6,729 nucleotides of DNA from the NCBI GenBank assembly GCA_027295245.1, contig JAPULF010000430.1, positions 1 to 6,729 of the forward strand, given 5' to 3'. The stretch comes from Planctomycetota bacterium. GTDB lineage: Bacteria > Planctomycetota > Phycisphaerae > UBA1845 > UTPLA1. Shown here piece by piece: positions 1 to 5,484 of this stretch. Below the pieces are notes generated by a model, which had not been told where the DNA came from, did no database searches, and saw only the letters and a list, made by a program, of their open reading frames with translations. How positions within the stretch are numbered: the stretch's first letter is position 1; every line of letters starts with the position of its first letter. Position numbers and translations under genes: made by a program.

Positions 1-2
1 AC

Positions 3-80
3 GCCGACGCGCGGCCGCGCACGGTACTCGGGTGCATCTGTAGCTGTTGTTGTAGGAGGGCTCCGGCGGGAACTTCCTGA
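3..80 (+). CDS. Putative cysteine-rich leader peptide (5' partial)
   Basis: This frame is open from the window edge to TGA at 78-80 and encodes 25 visible residues ending LGCICSCCCRRAPAGTS. Five of the seven codons at 33-53 are cysteine (TGC, ATC, TGT, AGC, TGT, TGT, TGT). No ATG, GTG or TTG occurs in this frame inside the window, so the start must lie upstream. The cluster sits about 70 bases before a strong terminator that precedes a sulfite- and sulfide-producing operon. That is the arrangement of leader peptides whose translation senses the charged tRNA of the pathway's end product. Cysteine-rich short reading frames acting as attenuators are known in mycobacteria. Alternatively it is the C-terminal tail of an upstream protein or a chance frame: frame 2 also closes nearby (TAG 41-43) and could equally be the end of an upstream gene. 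No function is proven. Confidence 0.45.
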   Translation, partial: ADARPRTVLGCICSCCCRRAPAGTS

Positions 81-161
81 CGCCAGCAGCGAATCGGCCA
101 ATAGGCCAGTTTTGATTTGCAAGGCTCGCAGGATTGTTCCTGCGGGCCTTTTTTGTTTTTT
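52..161 (+). promoter_or_regulatory. Predicted cysteine-responsive transcription attenuator
   Basis: Three alternative pairings can be drawn by eye. Pairing 1:2 joins 52-59 to 73-81: eight pairs with G79 bulged and one G-U. A competing version joins 65-68 to 81-84. Pairing 2:3, the antiterminator, joins 75-79 to 129-133, 81-82 to 127-128 and 83-84 to 123-124, giving nine pairs with bulges at A80 and 125-126. Pairing 3:4 is the terminator at 121-150. Segment 1 starts inside the last Cys codon, and the leader stop codon 78-80 lies inside segment 2. A ribosome stalled on the Cys codons would mask segment 1 and favour 2:3, giving readthrough. A ribosome reaching the stop would mask segment 2 and favour 3:4, giving termination. 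A small 4-bp hairpin (96-99 with 104-107) lies in the loop between segments 2 and 3. No energies were computed. Confidence 0.5.
121..161 (+). terminator. Strong intrinsic terminator ahead of cysH
   Basis: Bases 121-133 pair with 138-150 as a 13-bp stem containing one G-U pair (T126-G145), closed by the loop TTGT at 134-137. It is followed at once by a T-rich run with a single G (149-161). The T-run is on the + strand only, so it stops transcription entering the operon from the left. It is either the terminator of an upstream gene or, more interestingly, the attenuator terminator of this operon. Only 38 bases separate it from the cysH start and no second promoter is obvious there, which favours the attenuator reading. 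Confidence 0.9.
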
Positions 162-186
162 ACCGTGCGGCGCGTTCGTACGAATC

Positions 187-191
187 AGGAG
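187..191 (+). promoter_or_regulatory. Ribosome binding site that fixes the cysH start
   Basis: AGGAG lies 8 bases before the GTG at 200-202. The frame is open further upstream to a TTG at 134, but that codon sits in the terminator loop and has no such site. An ATG at 195 is in another frame. GTG 200 is therefore the best start. Confidence 0.8.
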
Positions 192-199
192 CGGATGTC

Positions 200-916
200 G
201 TGGAACTTCAGATTGCCCCCACGTCGCGGGCGGCGGAAACGATCGGAGAATCGAGCCCCCCGGAAGAGTTGATCGCATGGAGCCTGGAGAAATTCGCCGA
301 TCGGCGAATGGTCCTCTCTACCGCGTTCGGTATGGAAGGGTGCGTCCTGATCGACATGTACGCCAGAGACGGCCGCCCTTTGGAGGTGGTTTACCTGGAC
401 ACGATGTTCTTTTTTCCGGAAACCTACGCCCTGCGCGATCGTCTGATAACGCGGTATCCCCATCTGGAATTCGTCAATCGAGGCACGTCGCTCACGCCCG
501 AAGACCAAAGACGAATCCACGGCGACGAATTGTGGAAGCGCGACCCCGACGCGTGCTGCCGCCTGCGGAAGATCGAACCGATGCACGAGGTCATGTCGGA
601 GGTCGACGTCTGGATCACCGGCGTTCGCAAGAGCCAGTCCGAGACGCGGGCCGGCACTCGCGTCCTGGAGTGGGACTGGCGATACCAGCTCCTGAAGCTA
701 TGCCCGCTGGCGCACTGGGATCGACGGCAGGTTTGGGACTACGTGCGGGCGAATGACGTTCCTTACAACCCTTTGCACGAACAGGGCTATCCCACGATCG
801 GCTGCACACACTGTACGCGTCCCGTTCCCGGATCGCAGATCGGCGAGTACTCGCGCGACGGTCGCTGGGGCGACACGCGGAAGAAGGAGTGCGGACTGCA
901 CGGCGAGGGCATATAG
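200..916 (+). CDS. cysH: Assimilatory APS reductase (thioredoxin-dependent, [4Fe-4S])
   Basis: The enzyme reduces adenosine 5'-phosphosulfate to sulfite and AMP in the cytoplasm, using thioredoxin, as the first reductive step of sulfate assimilation. The protein is 238 residues from GTG 200. A P-loop-like nucleotide site reads STAFGMEG at about 40-47. Two cysteine pairs are present, CC at 119-120 (DACCRLRK) and C202/C205 (GCTHCTRPV), the four ligands of the iron-sulfur cluster. The C-terminal ECGLH supplies the catalytic cysteine, C231. The cluster cysteines mark the APS-using branch; PAPS reductases of the E. coli type lack them. Length is typical. It is the first gene of the operon, 38 bases after the terminator and 16 bases before sir. 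Substrate choice is inferred from the cysteines and was not tested. Confidence 0.94.
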   Translation: MELQIAPTSRAAETIGESSPPEELIAWSLEKFADRRMVLSTAFGMEGCVLIDMYARDGRPLEVVYLDTMFFFPETYALRDRLITRYPHLEFVNRGTSLTPEDQRRIHGDELWKRDPDACCRLRKIEPMHEVMSEVDVWITGVRKSQSETRAGTRVLEWDWRYQLLKLCPLAHWDRRQVWDYVRANDVPYNPLHEQGYPTIGCTHCTRPVPGSQIGEYSRDGRWGDTRKKECGLHGEGI

Positions 917-932
917 ACCGAGGTAAAATATC

Positions 933-2666
933 ATGATTCGGAAGATAGACACGAATGAATCCAAGGTCGAGGTCGCCAAACGCGAGGGCCGGTACCTGCG
1001 CGGCACGATCGCCGAGACGCTGGACTCCGACAGCGCGTCGTTCGGCGCAGCGGACGTTCACCAGCTCAAGTTTCACGGAACCTACCAACAGGACGATCGA
1101 GACCGTCGCCGGTCCCTCAGGGATCAAGGCGCCGGCAAGGCCCATCAGTTCATGGTGCGTGCGGCGATTCCCGCAGGCGTCCTCAACGCGGAGCAGTACC
1201 TTGCCCTGGACACGCTCGGGCGGCAATACGCCGACGGTTCCCTGCGCGTGACCACGCGACAGGGCGTCCAACTGCACGGGGTATTGAAGGGCGATTTGAA
1301 GCGAGCGATTGCGCGAATCAATCAAACGCTCTTGACGACGCTGTCGGCATGCGGCGACGTCGGGCGAAACGTGATGTGCTGTCCCGCGCCCCTGGCCGAT
1401 TCGACACATGAAACGCTACGCAGGTTGGCGCGAGAGATCGCGGTGGCGCTCCGCCCCGCTTCGCGGGCCTACCACGAAATATGGCTCGACGAGGAAAGAG
1501 TCGTATCGACGCAGGACGAGGAGCCGTTCTACGGACCCCAGTACCTGCCTCGCAAATTCAAGACCGGAATCGCCCCGGCAACCGACAATTGCGTGGACAT
1601 CTTCTCCTACGACTGCGGTCTGATCGCCCTGATCGAGGATGGACAGGCCCGCGGGTTCAACGTGGTCGTCGGCGGCGGCATGGGTATGACGCACGGCCGA
1701 CCGGACACGTTTGCCAAGCTTGCCGAACCGCTGGGGCGTGTCTCCGTCGAGCACGCCGTGGAAACCGTTCGGACCGTGGCCGCGATCTTCCGCGATTTCG
1801 GAAACCGTGCGGATCGGCGGCATGCGCGGCTCAAGTACCTGATTGCCGAAATGGGAATTGATCGATTCCGCAGGGAGTTTCTATCCCGAGTTCGGTTTGG
1901 ATTGGCGGCTTCGGCGCCGTTGCCCAAAATGGAGTACCACGACCACCTCGGACACGGCCCGCGGGGCGATGGGCGGCACTTTTACGGCGTGTTCATCGAG
2001 AGCGGCCGAATCATCGACCGCGGCAACCGCCGGTTGAAGACGGCGCTTCGAACCATCGTCAGCCGACATCGACCCGGTATTCGGTTCACACCCGGCCAGA
2101 ATCTGCTTTTGACGGACCTCCCGGAAGCCGCCATCAGTGAAATCGAACGCACCTTGATCGACCACGGCGTCCAACCGGTTTCGGAGCTTGCGGCGGTGCG
2201 ACGCTATTCGATGGCCTGTCCGGCGCTTCCGACCTGCGGACTGGCCCTGGCGGAGTCCGAGCGTGTGATGCCGAAGGTGCTCGACCGATTCGAATGCGAA
2301 CTCGACGCCCTCGGTCTTGCCAATGAGCCCATCACGCTGCGGATGACCGGCTGTCCGAATGGTTGCGCCCGACCCTACACGGCGGACATCGCCTTCGTGG
2401 GCCGGCGACCGGACGAGTATCACATCTATATCGGGGGCGGGCTGACCGGCGATCGCATGGCGGACCTATATGCCGCCGACGCCCATACCGACGAACTCGT
2501 TGAACTGTTGCGGCCGTTGTTGCAGAAATGGGCCGAAGGACGGCGCCCCAACGAGGGCCTTGGGGATTTTTATCAAAGAAAGCTGGGCCGCGGGTCGCCG
2601 CGCGTTTCTATCACGGGCGACGAGCAGCCCACGCAGCAACTCATCCAGTTGGAGATCAAGCGGTGA
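933..2666 (+). CDS. sir: Assimilatory sulfite reductase, siroheme/[4Fe-4S] (ferredoxin or CysI type)
   Basis: It carries out the six-electron reduction of sulfite to sulfide, which feeds cysteine synthesis. The protein is 577 residues from ATG 933, with GAGG at 920-923 nine bases upstream. An N-terminal YQQDDRD motif (51-57) and TTRQGVQLHG (107-116) begin the first ferredoxin-like half. Basic residues matching those that hold siroheme and sulfite in E. coli CysI are present: R105, R145 (GRNV), K208 and K210 (LPRKFK). The cluster ligands are C429 and C435 (MACPALPTC) and C474 and C478 (TGCPNGC). The stretch GCPNGCARPY resembles plant and cyanobacterial sulfite reductases, and the GEG/GLGDF-like ending resembles CysI. 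No CysJ flavoprotein is adjacent, so ferredoxin is a reasonable donor, but NADPH via an unlinked CysJ is not excluded. Its end overlaps hemA by four bases. Nitrite reductase is less likely given the cysH neighbour. Confidence 0.93.
   Translation: MIRKIDTNESKVEVAKREGRYLRGTIAETLDSDSASFGAADVHQLKFHGTYQQDDRDRRRSLRDQGAGKAHQFMVRAAIPAGVLNAEQYLALDTLGRQYADGSLRVTTRQGVQLHGVLKGDLKRAIARINQTLLTTLSACGDVGRNVMCCPAPLADSTHETLRRLAREIAVALRPASRAYHEIWLDEERVVSTQDEEPFYGPQYLPRKFKTGIAPATDNCVDIFSYDCGLIALIEDGQARGFNVVVGGGMGMTHGRPDTFAKLAEPLGRVSVEHAVETVRTVAAIFRDFGNRADRRHARLKYLIAEMGIDRFRREFLSRVRFGLAASAPLPKMEYHDHLGHGPRGDGRHFYGVFIESGRIIDRGNRRLKTALRTIVSRHRPGIRFTPGQNLLLTDLPEAAISEIERTLIDHGVQPVSELAAVRRYSMACPALPTCGLALAESERVMPKVLDRFECELDALGLANEPITLRMTGCPNGCARPYTADIAFVGRRPDEYHIYIGGGLTGDRMADLYAADAHTDELVELLRPLLQKWAEGRRPNEGLGDFYQRKLGRGSPRVSITGDEQPTQQLIQLEIKR
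2651..2654 (+). promoter_or_regulatory. Ribosome binding site that fixes the hemA start
   Basis: GGAG inside the last codons of sir lies 8 bases before GTG 2663. The hemA frame is open further upstream into sir, but only this GTG gives a protein that begins directly at the conserved first strand of the family (AEIAIVGVTHKTAP). Confidence 0.75.
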
Positions 2667-3772
2667 GCGCAGAAATAGCAATCGTCGGCGTGACACACAA
2701 GACTGCACCGCTATCCGTGCGAGAGCGCATGGGGGTTGGGTCGGAGTGTCTCGAAACCCGTTTGGAGCGGCTTCGCTCCGAGGTGGGCGAGTGCGCGATT
2801 CTCAATACGTGCGGCCGGCTCGAGATGATTCTTGTCGCACCGCCGCGGGACGGTGAACGGTGGATTGAACACTTTGCGAAGTTGACGTCATCCTCGACAT
2901 CGCTTGTACGACGTTACGCCCGCGTCAAGACCGGCCGAGGGGCTGCCCGTCATCTGCTGACGGTTGCCGCCGGTCTCGATTCGCAGATCACGGGGGACGA
3001 ACAGATCGTGCCTCAGATTCGTTCGGCGTTTCGATATGCCCAGGCCGCCGGGTCGATCGGGCCCGTGCTCTCGGCCCTGTTCCGGGCCGCGATTCATACG
3101 GGCAAACGCGTTCGCCGCGAGACCGCGATATCGCAGGTGACGCGGTCATTCGCGCACGAGGCCGTCGAGCACGTGCAGCGCACGCTTGACGGCGACGCCG
3201 CCGGGACCATCCTGGTCATCGGCAGCGGCAATCTGGCGCAAAGTGTAGTCACGGCGTTGGGTCGTCGGCCCGAACACTTGGTCATTGCCAGCCGATATCC
3301 GCGGCGGGCCCGTGAATTGGCGGGCCGGTTCAATGGTACCGCTACGACGCTGGATCGGCTTTCGGATTGGCTGAACCGCGCCAACGCCGTCATCACCTGC
3401 ACTTCATCGCATCGCCCTGTCGTTATTCCCGGGATGATTCAACGCGCGGGGCCCGATCTGACCATCGTAGATCTGGGCATGCCGAGGAACGTGTCCCCGG
3501 ACGTGGGTCGCATCGGTCGTGTCCGTCTTTGTTCGCTCGACCGCCTCGTGCCGGCCGATGTTCCGGCCCCCGACGTCCTGGTCGCGGCCCGCGACATCGT
3601 GACAGAGGAGTTGAATCGATTTCTGGCATGGCGGCGCGGTCGGGCGGCGGCGGCGAAGATCGCCGAGGCCGTACGTCTGGCGGAGAAGCAAGGCATTCGC
3701 GGGTCTCGAATGTCCAAGAAGGCCCTGCACCGGGTGATCAAGCGAATACGTAGCACGGAGGAGGCGGCATGA
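2663..3772 (+). CDS. hemA: Glutamyl-tRNA reductase, short form
   Basis: It reduces glutamyl-tRNA(Glu) with NADPH to glutamate-1-semialdehyde, the committed step of tetrapyrrole synthesis in bacteria using the C5 route. The protein is 369 residues from GTG 2663. Family signatures in order: VGVTHKTAPLSVRER (8-22); the catalytic cysteine C50 in LNTCGRLE, where most members read STCNRTE; GLDSQITGDEQI (104-115), matching GLDS-x-GEPQI; GKRVRRET; a Rossmann nucleotide site VIGSGN; and DLGMPRNVSPDV, matching D-x-PRD-x-P-x-V. The C-terminal helical dimerisation domain is cut short: only about 40 residues follow the FLAW motif, against roughly 100 in E. coli HemA (418 residues). The gene overlaps sir (GTGA) and the next gene (ATGA). 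It is probably a siroheme-dedicated paralogue, which is inference. C50, R52 and the cofactor motif remain, so activity is plausible. Confidence 0.9.
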   Translation: MSAEIAIVGVTHKTAPLSVRERMGVGSECLETRLERLRSEVGECAILNTCGRLEMILVAPPRDGERWIEHFAKLTSSSTSLVRRYARVKTGRGAARHLLTVAAGLDSQITGDEQIVPQIRSAFRYAQAAGSIGPVLSALFRAAIHTGKRVRRETAISQVTRSFAHEAVEHVQRTLDGDAAGTILVIGSGNLAQSVVTALGRRPEHLVIASRYPRRARELAGRFNGTATTLDRLSDWLNRANAVITCTSSHRPVVIPGMIQRAGPDLTIVDLGMPRNVSPDVGRIGRVRLCSLDRLVPADVPAPDVLVAARDIVTEELNRFLAWRRGRAAAAKIAEAVRLAEKQGIRGSRMSKKALHRVIKRIRSTEEAA

Positions 3773-5484
3773 ATCGGACCGCGTTGGTGCTTGCCGCCCA
3801 TGGCTCCCGGAATGCGTCGGCCGACGCGATCGTTCGTCGATGTGCCGCGGAGGCCGGTGCGTTGGGGGGATTTGACGAAGTCGCGGTTGCGTATCACCAA
3901 GGCGAGCCGAGTTTCGCCGCCGTGCTCGATCAAATCGAGGCGACCCGTGTCACCGTCGTTCCCTTCATGACAAGCCGAGGGTACTACAGCGAGGTCGTGC
4001 TGCCGAGGGAACTGGCGCGCAGTCCGCGCTCACATGTTGTTCGCCTTCGGATCACCGACCCCATAGGCACCCATCCGACACTTGCAGAGGTGTTGGCAGA
4101 TCGAATTGATGTGTTGTTGCGCCAGTTCGGGCTCTGTCCGGCGAGAACGGATGTTGCCCTCGTCGGCCACGGAACCGCGCGACACCCGCGGAGCAGGCTC
4201 GCGACCGAAGAATTGGCCGGTCGGCTGGCCGAAACAACACGATGCAAGAGCAGTTCGGCGTTCTTCCTCGACGAGGATCCGGGGGTCGAGGCGATACTCG
4301 ACCGATCGACCGATTCGGACGTAATCGTCATACCCTTTTTGGTCGGCGGCGGATCGCACGGTTCGAGGGACATTCCGGTGCGATTGGGGTTCGTCGACGG
4401 GGCAATCGCCCCGCCCGAATGCGCCATCAAGGGCGGGCGGACGGTGATTCTCGATCGGGCCCTTGGATCGGACCCGCGGATGACGGAAATCGTAGTCGCG
4501 CTGGCGCGAGGTGAGGGGTGCTCCCGCCCTCGCGCCGGGCGCGGCCAGGGAGCGGCACGAAAGACCGGAGATTCGCGATCGGGTCATGCATCGCGCCTGC
4601 GGCTTGGTACGCGTGGCAGCCTGTTGGCGCTTTGGCAGGCCCGTCATGTCGCCGCCCGCTTCCTGGCAATCGGTGTCGACGTAGAAATCGTCGAGGTCTC
4701 GACGATGGGCGATCGGGTGGTCGATCGTCCCATCGAGGCGTTGCCCACATCGGCCCCGTTCGCCGACGAACTCGAACGGCTCCTGCTCGATCGCAGAATC
4801 GATTTGGCGGTGCACAGCTATAAGGACTTGGCCGTTCAATCGAAGGCCGGGCTCGAGATCGCCGCGGTGCTGCCGCGCGGTTCCGTCAGTGAGTCCCTGG
4901 TATCGTTCGGGTCTATTCGATTGGCCGACCTTCCTCCCGGCGCGGTCGTGGGCACATGCAGTTCCAGAAGAGCGGCCCAGTTGCGTGCAATACGTCCTGA
5001 TCTTCGAACCGAGTGCATTCGCGGCCCGGTGGACGATCGTGTCCGCCAAGTACGCGCCGGCAAGTTCGACGCCGCGGTCCTTGCCACGGCCGGTCTGGAG
5101 CGCCTCGGATTGTTGCATGAAATCGCGGAGCAATTCCCGATTTCGCAATTCGTGCCGGCGCCCGCCCAAGGCGCCTTGGCCGTGCAGGTTCGTTCGGATG
5201 ACGAGCGAACCGCCGCCGCCTGTGCCAGGCTGGATGACCCGGCCGCGCGTCGGGCGACCGATGCGGAACTCGCAGTGCTGCGTGCATTCGACCGTCGCGA
5301 CGACTGCGCGGTTGCGGCCTACGCGACAGGATCGGATCGAATGACGCTGCACGCCCGGGCGGTCTCGCTGGACGGTCGAATCTTCCGCGATGCGCTGGTT
5401 TCGGAATGCGACCCCGCCCGGCTTGCCGAACGGGCCATCGCGCAGTTGGCCAACGTCCATGCCGAATTGGAGGTAGCCGTATGA
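3769..5484 (+). CDS. hemC: SirB/CbiX-type chelatase fused to porphobilinogen deaminase (hydroxymethylbilane synthase)
   Basis: This 571-residue protein joins two steps of siroheme synthesis. Residues 1-248 are two tandem CbiX-like repeats. Repeat 1 has AAHGSR (H11) and DPIGTHP (97-103); repeat 2 has VGHGTARHP (H134, H139), GGGSHGSRDIP (H197) and ALGSDP. Such chelatases put Fe2+ into sirohydrochlorin or Co2+ into its relative. A linker rich in Arg and Gly (about 249-275) leads to HemC (276-571), which polymerises four porphobilinogens into hydroxymethylbilane. HemC keeps LGTRGSLLALWQ (R282), AVHSYKD (S349, K352, D353, the catalytic Asp), R400/R401, R418 and C513, equivalent to the Cys carrying the dipyrromethane cofactor. 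Surrounding motifs are divergent: RDDCAVA replaces GGCQVP and RGPVDDR replaces RGNV-x-TR. ATG 3769 follows GGAGG (3757-3761) and overlaps hemA (ATGA). Iron is inferred from the sulfite reductase context. Confidence 0.9.
   Translation: MNRTALVLAAHGSRNASADAIVRRCAAEAGALGGFDEVAVAYHQGEPSFAAVLDQIEATRVTVVPFMTSRGYYSEVVLPRELARSPRSHVVRLRITDPIGTHPTLAEVLADRIDVLLRQFGLCPARTDVALVGHGTARHPRSRLATEELAGRLAETTRCKSSSAFFLDEDPGVEAILDRSTDSDVIVIPFLVGGGSHGSRDIPVRLGFVDGAIAPPECAIKGGRTVILDRALGSDPRMTEIVVALARGEGCSRPRAGRGQGAARKTGDSRSGHASRLRLGTRGSLLALWQARHVAARFLAIGVDVEIVEVSTMGDRVVDRPIEALPTSAPFADELERLLLDRRIDLAVHSYKDLAVQSKAGLEIAAVLPRGSVSESLVSFGSIRLADLPPGAVVGTCSSRRAAQLRAIRPDLRTECIRGPVDDRVRQVRAGKFDAAVLATAGLERLGLLHEIAEQFPISQFVPAPAQGALAVQVRSDDERTAAACARLDDPAARRATDAELAVLRAFDRRDDCAVAAYATGSDRMTLHARAVSLDGRIFRDALVSECDPARLAERAIAQLANVHAELEVAV

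Noticed and set aside
1..43. Possible C-terminal tail of an upstream gene in frame 2 (ends TAG 41-43)
   Set aside because: Only 13 residues are visible and none is diagnostic, so it cannot be called; it remains an alternative to the leader peptide reading.
1..120. SAM, cobalamin or other known riboswitch in the leader
   Set aside because: I could not find the conserved core of any class I know, and a translated Cys-rich frame with competing stems explains the region better.
134..199. N-terminal extension of CysH from TTG 134
   Set aside because: The TTG lies in the terminator loop, the extra residues come from the U-tract (FFVFYR), and a good ribosome site serves GTG 200.
112..756. Long open + frame overlapping the leader and cysH (about 214 codons)
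   Set aside because: It is a +1 shadow of cysH in GC-rich DNA, has no recognisable motif, is rich in Arg, Pro and Gly, and crosses the terminator stem.
615..1409. Antisense frame across the cysH/sir junction
   Set aside because: It opposes two well-supported genes, has low-complexity Arg-rich translation and no recognisable domain.
2528..2662. Upstream extension of hemA within sir
   Set aside because: The extension is the out-of-frame reading of the sir C-terminus, and the family starts at the strand encoded from GTG 2663.
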